This document shows, piece by piece, positions 7,356-16,689 of a stretch of DNA of 64,000 nt. Position 1 is the first letter of the stretch. Every line of letters starts with the position of its first letter. The notes beneath the pieces are model-generated. The model saw only the letters and a program-made list of their open reading frames with translations. It had not been told where the DNA came from and made no database searches. The position numbers were made by a program, and so were the translations under genes. Source of the DNA: Cellulomonas denverensis (GTDB lineage: Bacteria > Actinomycetota > Actinomycetes > Actinomycetales > Cellulomonadaceae); the NCBI RefSeq assembly GCF_012396125.1, contig NZ_JAAXOX010000001.1, forward strand, positions 310,001 through 374,000, written 5' to 3'.

Positions 7356-8186
7356 ATGGCCACCACGCCGCAGTCCAGCCCGCGCCGCTACCTGATGTGC
7401 GAGCCCACCCACTACACGGTCTCCTACGAGATCAATCCGTGGATGGACTCCACCCGGTTCACCGATGCGGACCTGGCGGTGCGGCAGTGGCGGGTGCTGC
7501 GCGACCTGTACCTGGAGCTGGGCCACACCGTCGACCTGATCGACCCGATCCCCGGCCTGCCGGACATGGTCTACGCCGCGAACGGCGCCACCGTGGTCGA
7601 CGGCATCGTCTACTCGGCGAAGTTCCGCTACCCGGAGCGCCAGCCGGAGGGGCCCGCCTACGAGAAGTGGTTCGCCGACCACGGCTTCGTCACCCACACC
7701 GCCGCCGAGGTGAACGAGGGCGAGGGCGACATCCTGCTGGTCGGCGACGTGCTGTTGGCCGGCACCGGCTTCCGCACCGACCGTTCCTCGCACGCCGAGA
7801 TCGCCCGGGTCACCGGCCACGAGGTGCTGACCATGGAGCTGGTCGACCCGCACTACTACCACCTGGACACCGCGCTGGCGGTGCTCAGCTCCGACCCGGC
7901 CGCCCCGCTGATCGCCTACTACCCGCCGGCGTTCTCGGACACCTCGCGGGCCGAGCTGGAGCGCCGGTTCCCGGACGCGGTGATCGCCTCCGAGCAGGAC
8001 GCCGCCTGCCTGGGCCTGAACGCGGTGTCGGACGGCCTGCACGTGGTGGTCGCCCCCGGTGCCACCGACCTGGCCGCCCAGCTCACCGAGCGCGGCTTCG
8101 AGCCGATCCCGGTGGACACCTCCGAACTGCTCAAGGGCGGCGGCGGAGCCAAGTGCTGCACGCTGGAGATCCGCACCGCCGGCTGA
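7356..8186 (+). CDS. ddaH: dimethylargininase / amidinotransferase-family arginine hydrolase
   Basis: A 276-residue guanidine-modifying enzyme of the pentein fold. DDAH hydrolyses methylated arginine to citrulline plus methylamine. Visible marks are LMCEPTHYTVSYEINPWM at the N-terminus, the catalytic His169 in DPHYYHLDTAL, and the nucleophilic Cys in GGGGAKCCTLE at 267-268. It starts an operon with ornithine aminotransferase and an Lrp regulator. That context also fits an arginine hydrolase delivering ornithine to the next enzyme, so the exact substrate is open. Confidence 0.85.
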   Translation: MATTPQSSPRRYLMCEPTHYTVSYEINPWMDSTRFTDADLAVRQWRVLRDLYLELGHTVDLIDPIPGLPDMVYAANGATVVDGIVYSAKFRYPERQPEGPAYEKWFADHGFVTHTAAEVNEGEGDILLVGDVLLAGTGFRTDRSSHAEIARVTGHEVLTMELVDPHYYHLDTALAVLSSDPAAPLIAYYPPAFSDTSRAELERRFPDAVIASEQDAACLGLNAVSDGLHVVVAPGATDLAAQLTERGFEPIPVDTSELLKGGGGAKCCTLEIRTAG

Positions 8187-8215
8187 CCGCCGGCGTCACG
8201 ACAGGAGAGCTGCCG

Positions 8216-9436
8216 ATGACCACCGCCGCCGCGTCGCCGGACACCCTGGCGCACAACTACCACCCGCTGCCGGTCACCCTGACCAGCGGCGAGGGCGCCT
8301 GGGTCCGGGACGTGGACGGCCGGACCTACCTGGACCTGCTGGCCGGGTACTCGGCGCTCAACTTCGGCCACCGGCACCCGGCGCTCACCGCGTCGGCACA
8401 CCGGCAGCTCGACCGGCTCACGCTGTCCTCGCGGGCGTTCGACCACGACCTGCTGCGGCCGTTCTCCGACGCACTGTCCGAGCTGGCCCGCCCCGCGGTG
8501 GCCGGATCGGAGGCGCCGATGGTGCTGCCGATGAACACCGGCGCCGAGGCGGTGGAGACCGCGATCAAGACCGCCCGCAAGTGGGGTCACCAGCGCGGCA
8601 TCCCGGCCGACCAGGGCACGATCGTGGTCGCCGCCGGGAACTTCCACGGCCGGACCACCACGATCGTGTCGTTCAGCACCGACCCGGAGGCCCGGGACGG
8701 CTTCGGGCCGTTCACGCCGGGGTTCCGGGTGGTGCCGTTCGGGGATGCCGAGGCGCTGCGGGCCGCGGTGGACGACACCACGGTGGCGGTGCTGCTGGAG
8801 CCGATCCAGGGCGAGCAGGGCGTCGTGATGCCGCCGGAGGGGTACTGGCCGCAGGTCCGGGAGATCTGCGACGCCACCGGCACCCTGCTGATCGCAGACG
8901 AGGTGCAGTCCGGGCTGGGCCGCACCGGCACCACCTTCGCCCTGGAGCTGTGGGACGTGCGCGCCGACCTGATCACCCTGGGCAAGGCACTCGGCGGCGG
9001 CGTGCTGCCGGTGTCCGCCGTGGTCGGCCGGCCGGACGTGCTCGGCGTGCTCACCCCGGGCAGCCACGGGTCGACCTTCGGCGGCAACCCGCTGGCCTGT
9101 GCGGTCGGCCTGGCGGTGATCGAGCTGCTGTCCACCGGTGAGCCGCAGCGCCGGGCCCGGATGCTCGGCGAGCACCTGCACGGCCGGCTGCTCACCCTGG
9201 TCCAGGGTGGCCTGCTCACCGCGAGCCGGGGTGTGGGGCTGTGGGCGGGGCTGGACGTCGACCCGGCCTGGGGCACCGGCCGCCGGCTGTGCGAGCGGCT
9301 GCTGGACGTCGGCGTGCTGGCCAAGGACACCCACGGCTCCACGATCCGGCTGGCCCCGCCGCTGGTGATCGACGCCGAGGACCTGGACCTGGCGCTGGAC
9401 CGGCTGACCCAGGTGCTGCGCGAGCCGTCGGCCTGA
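8216..9436 (+). CDS. rocD: ornithine--oxo-acid aminotransferase
   Basis: A 406-residue class III PLP aminotransferase. It converts ornithine and 2-oxoglutarate to glutamate semialdehyde and glutamate in arginine catabolism. It shows VLPMNTGAEAVETAIK (phosphate-binding loop), LLIADEVQSGLGRTG (Asp for the pyridine nitrogen) and the Schiff-base Lys257 in LITLGKALGGG. ATG 8216 is preceded by AGGAGA. The gene follows ddaH after 29 bases and precedes the Lrp gene after 27 bases, so all three are likely one transcript. Confidence 0.92.
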   Translation: MTTAAASPDTLAHNYHPLPVTLTSGEGAWVRDVDGRTYLDLLAGYSALNFGHRHPALTASAHRQLDRLTLSSRAFDHDLLRPFSDALSELARPAVAGSEAPMVLPMNTGAEAVETAIKTARKWGHQRGIPADQGTIVVAAGNFHGRTTTIVSFSTDPEARDGFGPFTPGFRVVPFGDAEALRAAVDDTTVAVLLEPIQGEQGVVMPPEGYWPQVREICDATGTLLIADEVQSGLGRTGTTFALELWDVRADLITLGKALGGGVLPVSAVVGRPDVLGVLTPGSHGSTFGGNPLACAVGLAVIELLSTGEPQRRARMLGEHLHGRLLTLVQGGLLTASRGVGLWAGLDVDPAWGTGRRLCERLLDVGVLAKDTHGSTIRLAPPLVIDAEDLDLALDRLTQVLREPSA

Positions 9437-9463
9437 ACCGCCCGGGTGCGGGAGGATGCGGGG

Positions 9464-9928
9464 ATGCGGCGCACCCCGGAGCTGGACGACATCGACCAGG
9501 AGATCCTGCGCGAGCTGGCCGCCGACGCCCGGGCGTCCTACGCCGAACTGGGCGCGGCGGTGTCGCTGTCCGCACCCGCGGTCAAGCGCCGGGTGGACCG
9601 GCTGCGCGACCAGGGCGTGATCCGCGGCTTCACCGTCCGGCTGGACCCGGCGGCGCTGGGCTGGCAGACCGAGGCGTTCATCGAGTTGTTCTGCCAGGGC
9701 TCCACCTCCCCGGCGACCATGCGCGCCGCGGTGGAGGGCTACCCGGAGGTGGTCGCCGCCAGCACGGTCACCGGCGACGTCGACCTGGTGGTGCAGGTCC
9801 GCACCCGGGACATGCAGCACCTGGAGCAGGTGGTCGAGCGGTTCGCCGCCGAACCGTTCGTGGTGCGGACCCGGTCGACCGTGGTGCTCTCCGCCCTGCT
9901 GCGCCGACCGGATCTGCCCGCGAACTGA
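9464..9928 (+). CDS. Lrp/AsnC-family transcriptional regulator
   Basis: A 154-residue Lrp/AsnC protein. The N-terminal helix-turn-helix has the family signature (LDDIDQEILRELAADARASYAELGAAVSLS then VKRRVDRLRDQGVI). The C-terminal RAM domain binds amino acids and assembles the octamer. ATG 9464 follows GGAGGA by seven bases and was preferred to GTG 9446. As the last gene of the ddaH-rocD operon it probably senses arginine or ornithine and acts on the phased GACGCAAYG repeats. Confidence 0.9.
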   Translation: MRRTPELDDIDQEILRELAADARASYAELGAAVSLSAPAVKRRVDRLRDQGVIRGFTVRLDPAALGWQTEAFIELFCQGSTSPATMRAAVEGYPEVVAASTVTGDVDLVVQVRTRDMQHLEQVVERFAAEPFVVRTRSTVVLSALLRRPDLPAN

Positions 9929-9934
9929 CCGGGC

Positions 9935-10900
9935 TCAGGCGGTCGCGGCCTCGGCATCCTGCCCGTCGGCCTGCGCCGGCTGGCAGCGGTTGGTCACCAC
10001 CATCACCGGGCAGGCCGCGTGGTGCAGCACCGCCTGGCTGGTCGAGCCGAGCAGCAGCCCGGTGAACCCGCCCCGGCCGCGCGAGCCGACCACGATCAGG
10101 TCGGTGGCGGTGGAGAACTCGGTGAGCAGCTCGGCACCGGTGCCGTCCAGCACGTGCCGGCGCACGCTCACCCCCGGGAAGTCGGCCAGTGCGCGGTCGA
10201 CGACCACGTTCAGCCCCTCGGTCACGTCGGCCAGCACCTGGGTCTGGTCCACCGCGGCGGGCAGCCAGGCCATCACCCCGGCCCCGGCGCCCACCGGGAC
10301 ACCGGCCACCGCGGACAGTTCGGCACCCCAGGCCACCGACTCCTCGATCGCCTGGCGCAGCGCGAGGTCGGCCTGCGGCGAACCGTCCACCCCGACCACG
10401 ATCCGGCGCACCGGCCGGACCACCGGCACCGACTCGTCCTGCGGCACCGCGCCACCGCGCCGGGCGTCCCGCAGCGGGACCACGACCGTCGGGCAGTAGG
10501 CGTGCGCGGGCAACGTGCTGGACACCGTGCCGAGCAGCCGGTCGGCGAATCCGCCCTTGCCCCGGGTGCCGACCACGGCCAGGCACGCCTGGCGGGAGAG
10601 CTCGACCAGCACCGCGGCGGCGTCACCGGTGGCGACCGTGGTGGTCACCTGGATGCCGTGGTCGGCGACCCGCGCCCCGGCCTCCTCCAGCACCGCCCGG
10701 GCGCCCTCCTGGATCGCCGTGTCGTCCAGCGCGGCGTAGCCCCCGTCCAGGGAGGCCGCGGCGAAGGACGGCAGCGTGTACGAACACACGACGTGCAGCC
10801 CACGGCCCCGGACCTTGGCCTCCGCAGCCGCCCAGTCCAGGGCGTGCATGCTGGCCGCCGATCCGTCCACGCCGACCAGGATCTCCGCGTCACGCTTCAT
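9935..10900 (-). CDS. universal stress protein, tandem UspA domains
   Basis: A 321-residue protein made of two UspA domains of about 145 residues. Each begins with the ATP-binding VGVDGS motif (ILVGVDGSAASMHALDWA; IVVGVDGSPQADLALRQA). Each ends with the nucleotide loop G-2X-G-9X-(S/T) (GTRGKGGFADRLLGTVSS; GSRGRGGFTGLLLGSTSQ). Tandem ATP-binding Usp proteins are common in actinobacteria and accompany hypoxia or stasis. ATG 10900 has GAGGAGG upstream. The frame is open further upstream but crosses the HNH gene, so that extension is rejected. It converges on the Lrp gene with six bases between stops. Confidence 0.93.
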   Translation of the reverse strand: MKRDAEILVGVDGSAASMHALDWAAAEAKVRGRGLHVVCSYTLPSFAAASLDGGYAALDDTAIQEGARAVLEEAGARVADHGIQVTTTVATGDAAAVLVELSRQACLAVVGTRGKGGFADRLLGTVSSTLPAHAYCPTVVVPLRDARRGGAVPQDESVPVVRPVRRIVVGVDGSPQADLALRQAIEESVAWGAELSAVAGVPVGAGAGVMAWLPAAVDQTQVLADVTEGLNVVVDRALADFPGVSVRRHVLDGTGAELLTEFSTATDLIVVGSRGRGGFTGLLLGSTSQAVLHHAACPVMVVTNRCQPAQADGQDAEAATA

Positions 10901-11016
10901 CGTTCTCGACCTCCTCGAAGGGACGGCACCAGTGTGCTCCGAGATGGCCGCCGACGCACCCTCCACCGGGGTGTTCCGTGGCGATTTCTTTACGCCGCCG
11001 TGGTGTGCTAGTGAGC

Positions 11017-11523
11017 TCAGGCCGCGAGGTAGGCGGTCCAGGCCGGGTCCTGGGCCGGAGTGCCCCGCAGGAAGGCGGCGGCACCGCGCGGCGGGCGGGG
11101 CTGGACGGTCAGTTCCCAGCCGATCTCGTGCAGCAGGTGGTCGGCCTTGCGGTGGTTGCAGCGGCGGCAGGCGGCGACCACGTTCTCCCACTCGTGCCGG
11201 CCACCCCGGGACCGGGGCAGCACGTGGTCGACGGTGTCGGCGCGCAGACCGCAGTACACGCACCGGTGATCGTCCCGCTGCAACACGGTCCGCCGGGTGG
11301 GCGGCACCGGGCGGCGGTGCGGGACGTGCACGTAGCGGGTGAGGCAGAGCACCGCCGGCAGCACCACCGAGGCGTGTTCGGAGTGCAGGACCACACCGGT
11401 GGTCTCCAGGACCACGGCCTTGCCGGACAGCACCAGGGTGACGGCGCGCGGCAGGCTCACCACGCAGAGCGGCTCGTGACTGGCATTCAGCAGCAGGGTC
11501 CGAGCAGGGGCGGTCTGGAGCAC
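11017..11523 (-). CDS. HNH endonuclease family protein
   Basis: A 168-residue protein whose C-terminal half is an HNH nuclease of the zinc-bound type: CVYCG, then DHVLPRSRGG and ENVVAACRRCNHRKAD, giving two CxxC pairs and the catalytic DH/N/H residues. The N-terminal part (TLLLNASHEPLCVVSLPRAV) matches the small stand-alone HNH proteins found in nearly all actinobacteria, whose role is not established. GTG 11523 is chosen because AAGGAG sits about seven bases upstream. Confidence 0.88.
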   Translation of the reverse strand: MLQTAPARTLLLNASHEPLCVVSLPRAVTLVLSGKAVVLETTGVVLHSEHASVVLPAVLCLTRYVHVPHRRPVPPTRRTVLQRDDHRCVYCGLRADTVDHVLPRSRGGRHEWENVVAACRRCNHRKADHLLHEIGWELTVQPRPPRGAAAFLRGTPAQDPAWTAYLAA

Positions 11524-11653
11524 GGTCAACTCCTTGCGAGCACCGGACCCGCCTGGCTGGTGGGTCCGCCGGGGAGACTGCGCGATCAGCGTACGCGCCC
11601 GGTCCACGCCCGCACGCGGTCATTTCCGCCGGTGTGGCGTGCCGGGAACGACG

Positions 11654-11685
11654 ACGGCCCCCGCACCGTGGGGTGCGGGGGCCGT
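11654..11685 (-). terminator. hairpin terminator of the NlpC/P60 gene
   Basis: A perfect 14-bp stem (ACGGCCCCCGCACC with GGTGCGGGGGCCGT) and 4-base loop lies just past the NlpC/P60 stop on the minus strand. No U-tract is evident, as is usual in high-GC actinobacteria. Confidence 0.8.
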
Positions 11686-11699
11686 GCGAGGTGTGGCGG

Positions 11700-12470
11700 T
11701 CAGCCGATCCGGATGAACACCGGGTTGCTCTGCCAGATGGCGCGGAACTGCACCGTCTTGCCCGGGCGGGGCGAGTCGATCTGCTGGTTGCCACCGGCGT
11801 AGATCGCGATGTGACCGGGGCTCCAGATCAGGTCGCCCGGCTGCGCCTCCGCGGCGGAGACCACGGTGCCCGCGGCCTTGATCGCCGACGAGGTGCGCGG
11901 CAGGCTCACGCCGAGCTGGGCGTAGACGTAGGAGACGAAGCCGGAGCAGTCGAAGCCGTCCGGGGTGGTGCCGCCGGAGACGTAGGGCACGCCCACGTAG
12001 CGGGCGGCGATCTCCAGGACCGCGTTGCCGGCGACCGACTGCGGCACAGCAGCGGTGGCGACCTCGGCGGTGGCGGCGGTGGTCGTCTCGGTCTCGGTCC
12101 GGGTGTTGGAGCGCGAGGTCGAGGTGACGACGGGCTCCGGCTCCGGCTCGGGCTCCGGAACGACGGCGGTCACGGCCGGGGCCTCGAAGGTCCACGCGGC
12201 GTCCGCCGGAGCGGTCACCTGCGGGGCGGTGTCGAGGACGGCGCGAGCCGACGCGGTCAGGTTGGTGGTGTCCACCGAACCGAGGGCGGTGTCGTTGCTC
12301 GACGGCGCGGCGTTGGCCGGCACGGCGATCATCGAGACCATCAGGCCGGACGACGCCGCCACGACGGCGGTGCGGCGGCCGGCGCCGGCGAGGGTGCCGG
12401 TGAGCTCGGTCAGGGGGGTGACGGGGCGACGCGCGGAACGATGCCGGGCGCGTGCAGCACTAACGGTCAC
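11700..12470 (-). CDS. secreted NlpC/P60 (C40) peptidoglycan endopeptidase
   Basis: A 256-residue cell-wall hydrolase that cleaves peptide stems of peptidoglycan. It has a basic N-terminus and a secretion segment at about 33-54 (VVAASSGLMVSMIAVPANAA), then a Pro/Glu/Thr-rich linker with PEPEPEPEP, then the NlpC/P60 domain from about 145. Catalytic Cys175 is in DGFDCSGFVSYVY and His220 in SPGHIAIYAGG. The start is GTG 12470. The upstream leader is a c-di-AMP riboswitch, matching the known control of actinobacterial wall hydrolases. A hairpin terminator follows the stop. Confidence 0.92.
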   Translation of the reverse strand: MTVSAARARHRSARRPVTPLTELTGTLAGAGRRTAVVAASSGLMVSMIAVPANAAPSSNDTALGSVDTTNLTASARAVLDTAPQVTAPADAAWTFEAPAVTAVVPEPEPEPEPVVTSTSRSNTRTETETTTAATAEVATAAVPQSVAGNAVLEIAARYVGVPYVSGGTTPDGFDCSGFVSYVYAQLGVSLPRTSSAIKAAGTVVSAAEAQPGDLIWSPGHIAIYAGGNQQIDSPRPGKTVQFRAIWQSNPVFIRIG

Positions 12471-12483
12471 TTACGGCCTCTCC

Positions 12484-12660
12484 TGGTGCCTACGAGGTGA
12501 GCTGTCGGGTTCGGACCGGAGATGTCCGGCCGCGAGTCGCCCTGACGGACGTGGCTCGCGGCTTCACCCCAAGGACGCACCATGGCGCCCGAAGTTGGTT
12601 CCCCCGCCCCTGCCGGCGAATCGAACGGACCTCGGGTGATGGCAGGGTTCGGCTAGCCAC
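12484..12660 (-). promoter_or_regulatory. ydaO-yuaA (c-di-AMP) riboswitch
   Basis: The leader of the NlpC/P60 gene carries the conserved blocks of the c-di-AMP riboswitch in order on the minus strand: GGGGGAACCAA, TTGGGGTGAA, GAGCCACGTCCGTCAG, CCGAACCCGACAGCTCACC and CTCGTAGGC, followed by AGGAGAG near the start codon. Pairing of GCCGCGAG with CTCGCGGC supports an internal stem. This class senses cyclic di-AMP and usually turns off wall hydrolase or K+ transport genes. Outer limits are approximate. Confidence 0.9.
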
Positions 12661-12795
12661 TCGAGGGCTCGCACGGAGGAGGGTTCCGACGAGCAGGATC
12701 GACCGTACCCGACCCCCACGGCGATTGTCACGTTCCGGTCACGGGACGTTTCCCGGGCCGATGCCCGACACGCCGGAGAGCCCCTGACACGACAA

Positions 12796-12830
12796 CACCG
12801 CGGCGCAGGTCAGCGACCCACGCCGCGGTG
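12796..12830 (-). terminator. hairpin downstream of ideR
   Basis: A perfect 10-bp stem, CACCGCGGCG with CGCCGCGGTG, and 15-base loop lies 20 bases past the ideR stop. The loop is long for an intrinsic terminator. The space between here and 12660 shows no gene; it should hold the promoter of the riboswitch transcript. Confidence 0.6.
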
Positions 12831-12851
12831 CGGCAGCACTCCCTGTGAATC

Positions 12852-13550
12852 TCAGGAGGTGGCGAGGAACACGTGTCGCGCCACCTCGTTCGGCAGATCC
12901 AGCACCGCCTCGGCGCCCGGTGCGCCCACCGTGACGACCCCGAGACCGCGGGTGGCGGTGATCTCCCGGCCCGGCAGCAGGCCCAGCGCAGACATCCGGC
13001 CCAGCAGCTCGACATCGGTCTGCAGCGGCTCGCCCAGCCGGGACAGCACGCCGGTCACCGGCCCGCCGGCCCGGTCCACCAGGTGCACGACCGAGGCCAC
13101 CCCGTCCAGGAAGGAAACCGGGGCGGGCGGCTCACCGATCTCCGGCAGCCCCGGGATCGGGTTGCCGTACGGATCGAACTGCGGGTGGCCGAGCAGATCG
13201 GCCAGCCGCTGCTCCACCCGCTCGCTCATCACGTGCTCCCAGCGGCACGCCTCCTCGTGGACGAACTCCCAGTCGAGCTTGACCACGTCGGTGAGCAGGC
13301 GCTCGGCCAGCCGGTGCTTGCGCATCACCTGGGTCGCCTTGTGCGCGCCGGCCTCGGTCAGCTCCAGGTGCCGGTCGCCGGAGACGATGACCAGCCCGTC
13401 GCGCTCCATCCGGGCCACGGTCTGCGAGACGGTGGGACCGCTGTGGCCGAGACGCTCGGCGATCCGCGCCCGCAGCGGGGTGATGCCCTCCTCGGAGAGC
13501 TCGTAGATCGTCTTGAGATACATCTCGGTGGTGTCGATCAGGTCACTCAC
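12852..13550 (-). CDS. ideR: iron-dependent repressor IdeR/DtxR
   Basis: A 232-residue DtxR-family metalloregulator. The N-terminus DLIDTTEMYLKTIYELSEEGITP and the helix-turn-helix LGHSGPTVSQTVARMERDGL are nearly textbook IdeR. The metal-binding/dimer region is HEEACRWEHVMSERVE, followed by a C-terminal SH3-like domain after GNPIPGL. With ferrous iron it represses iron uptake and induces storage genes. The start is GTG 13550 with AGGAAGG upstream. It is divergent from serC with 95 bases between starts. Confidence 0.93.
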   Translation of the reverse strand: MSDLIDTTEMYLKTIYELSEEGITPLRARIAERLGHSGPTVSQTVARMERDGLVIVSGDRHLELTEAGAHKATQVMRKHRLAERLLTDVVKLDWEFVHEEACRWEHVMSERVEQRLADLLGHPQFDPYGNPIPGLPEIGEPPAPVSFLDGVASVVHLVDRAGGPVTGVLSRLGEPLQTDVELLGRMSALGLLPGREITATRGLGVVTVGAPGAEAVLDLPNEVARHVFLATS

Positions 13551-13633
13551 GCCCGTGCCTTCCTGTCATGCCCGTCTCGCACAGTCATCCGTCCACAGGC
13601 TAGTTGGTCCGTCCAGCGGATGCGGACCTTGAG

Positions 13634-14782
<1,149 letters not shown>

Positions 14783-15667
14783 CCTCGCTTCCCCTCACGA
14801 TGTGGCTGCACCGAGGGGTAGGAGACGTGCGGAGTGTTGAGCCGGGGCCGGTCAGACCGGCTTCAGCCCATCAGCCAGGGAACGGGTCACCGCCCACTGG
14901 CGGTCGTCTCCGCTCCACCGCGGAAACCCGCCGTGCTCGAACACGCTGCGCAGGTAGGACACGAACGGCATGCCGGTATCGGTGACGATGTGTGCGTCGG
15001 CGCACGCATCGGGAAGCTCGATGCCGTACGGAGGCCCGCCGCTGATGTTGTTCTTGTGCAGGTGGTCCGGCGCAACCGGCAGCTGGAACGGCCGACCCTC
15101 AGCCGTCTCGCGCCAGGACTCAAGCTCGTCCTGCAGGTACGGGCGGATGTCGTGACCGGCGTAGCGCGTTCCCGCGACCTCAACCACAAGCGGGTCAGCC
15201 GCCGCCGAGGTATCCCACGCAGGGTGGGTTCCGACGAGCCAGACGTCGCCGACGATGCGTACCCAGGACGACACGACCATCGGCACAGGGCCGAACGTCT
15301 GCTCCATCCAGGCAACAAACCCGTCGGCGTCGGCAACTGGACCGGTCAGCGGCTGAGCGGGCGCCCGTGCCTCGTCGTTCTCGTGGAAGCGGTAGCCCTG
15401 CTGCACCAGGCGCTCCACCATGAGCTCGATGTTGCTGCGCGCCCGCCGCGCCATCTCATCGCAGACAGCCTGCGCCTCCGGCGCGAACGCCGGCTCGCGG
15501 ACACGGGCGCCGAGCCGGCGAAGCTCGTGCCACACCACCTCGTGCTCACCCTCGAGGTACCGCTTGAGCCACTGCGGAGCCGTCGTCACACGGAGGACTG
15601 TGCCCGACGGGACACCACCCAGCAATGCGGCTCGCCCTCTCACCCACATCGTGAGGTGGGCCTCGCT
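14783..15667. repeat. 13-bp inverted repeats with 7-bp direct repeats flanking a lone gene
   Basis: CCTCACGATGTGG at 14793-14805 is repeated in perfect inverse at 15644-15656. Just outside, CCTCGCT occurs on both sides in the same orientation (14783-14789 and 15661-15667), 3-4 bases from the inverted repeats. The enclosed segment holds one gene of unknown function with a slightly lower GC content than its neighbours. This looks like the outline of a small inserted cassette, but there is no transposase, and the direct repeats could be chance. Confidence 0.5.
14852..15589 (-). CDS. conserved hypothetical protein
   Basis: A protein of 245 residues if started at GTG 15589 (VTTAPQWLKRYLEGEHEVVW); an ATG at 15649 would add 20 residues but lies within the inverted repeat. 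It has a helical first half (AVCDEMARRARSNIELMVERL) and a mixed second half with conserved-looking motifs (GHDIRPYLQDELE, HLHKNNISGGPPYGIELPD, FVSYLRSVFEHGGFP). No signal peptide, membrane segment or known catalytic motif is seen. The family is not recognised. It converges on serC and lies between the inverted repeats. Confidence 0.7.
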   Translation of the reverse strand: MTTAPQWLKRYLEGEHEVVWHELRRLGARVREPAFAPEAQAVCDEMARRARSNIELMVERLVQQGYRFHENDEARAPAQPLTGPVADADGFVAWMEQTFGPVPMVVSSWVRIVGDVWLVGTHPAWDTSAAADPLVVEVAGTRYAGHDIRPYLQDELESWRETAEGRPFQLPVAPDHLHKNNISGGPPYGIELPDACADAHIVTDTGMPFVSYLRSVFEHGGFPRWSGDDRQWAVTRSLADGLKPV

Positions 15668-15668
15668 C

Positions 15669-16559
15669 TCAGACCCGGGCCCGGCGCCGGCCGGTCAGCG
15701 GGATCAGCACCAGGACGACGCCGGCCAACACCAGCGCCACGGCCAGCCGGAGCTGGACCGACGAGTTCGCCCCGGTCTCGGCGAGCGTGGGCGCCTGCAC
15801 GGCCACCACCCGGTGCGTGGCCGTCGCCGTGACGCCGAGGGCCGGCGCGGCGCTCACGGTGCCGGCGACCGTCCGGACCGGCTGTTCGCCGCCACCCAGC
15901 GGGGTGATCGGGTCGGGGTTCGCGCACGAGGCGGACTCCGGCGGGTAACTCACCACGGTGGTCGCGCTGGGGTTCACCTCGAACAGCAGACCGACGTCGG
16001 GCCGCACCCAGTCGTACTCGTCGCCCGGCAGGTAGCTGCCGTCCGGCAGGGTGGTCCAGCCCGGCCAGTCGACGACCACGCCGTTCTCGATCACGGTGCC
16101 CGGCCACAGCACCCGCCCGGAGAGCGGCAGTCCGGCCATCACGACGTCCGGGCCGCCCGGGTTCTGCCAGGTGAGGGTGACGGTGGTGTTCGGGGTGCCC
16201 TCGGGCTCAACCGCGTAGTCCAGCACCGGGGCGCCGCCGACGCAGACGGCCTGGGCCTGCGCGATCACCAACTGGCAGATGCCGAGCGGGGCGTAGCTCT
16301 GGGTCGGCTGCTGGCAGGCGGTGCTGGGGTCGATCGGCTGCACGACAGCGCCGGGATCGGTGTCGGCGCTTCCGCTGTCCTCGGCCTGGACACGAGCGTC
16401 CGGATCATCGGGGTCCACCGCGGCACGCGCGAGGTCTGCGGAGGCCGTGGTGACGCGCGCCGGGGTCGCGGAGGCCGCCTGGACCGGCCCGAGGACCAGC
16501 CAGGCCAGCGTCAGTGCCATGAGGATCGCCAGGCCCCGCCGGCGGTGGTGACGTGCCAT
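15669..16559 (-). CDS. sortase-anchored surface protein (LAETG motif)
   Basis: A 296-residue exported protein. Its signal peptide is basic then hydrophobic (RRRGLAILMALTLAWLVLGP, cleavage near QAASA). The body is Pro/Thr/Asp-rich with several Cys and an Ig-like feel (NTTVTLTWQNPGG, SGRVLWPGTVI). The C-terminal sorting signal is LAETG at about 260, then a 21-residue hydrophobic helix and a basic tail (TGRRRARV). LAxTG is the class E sortase motif of actinobacteria, so it should be linked to peptidoglycan. The ligand is unknown. It shares an upstream motif with the DUF4012 gene. Confidence 0.8.
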   Translation of the reverse strand: MARHHRRRGLAILMALTLAWLVLGPVQAASATPARVTTASADLARAAVDPDDPDARVQAEDSGSADTDPGAVVQPIDPSTACQQPTQSYAPLGICQLVIAQAQAVCVGGAPVLDYAVEPEGTPNTTVTLTWQNPGGPDVVMAGLPLSGRVLWPGTVIENGVVVDWPGWTTLPDGSYLPGDEYDWVRPDVGLLFEVNPSATTVVSYPPESASCANPDPITPLGGGEQPVRTVAGTVSAAPALGVTATATHRVVAVQAPTLAETGANSSVQLRLAVALVLAGVVLVLIPLTGRRRARV

Positions 16560-16610
16560 TGCAGTCCACCTCCCTGCTCCCCGGCATCGTTGCCGAGCGA
16601 ACGTTCGATT

Positions 16611-16628
16611 CGGACATTTCGGACATTT
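16611..16628 (-). promoter_or_regulatory. tandem CGGACATTT motif upstream of the LAETG protein gene
   Basis: Two adjacent 9-bp copies of CGGACATTT end 52 bases upstream of the start at 16559, within ATTCGGACATTTCGGACATTT. A close relative lies in front of the DUF4012 gene. Adjacent direct repeats are typical of binding sites of an oligomeric activator or response regulator. Confidence 0.45.
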
Positions 16629-16689
16629 CGTACAGCGACTCTAGCCCGGGACAGGACCGAACGGGCCTGGTGCAGCGGGTGACTTCCGG

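Noticed and set aside
10901..11794. Upstream extension of the universal stress protein frame
   Set aside because: It crosses the HNH gene and its promoter, and the Usp fold begins right at ATG 10900 with a good ribosome site.
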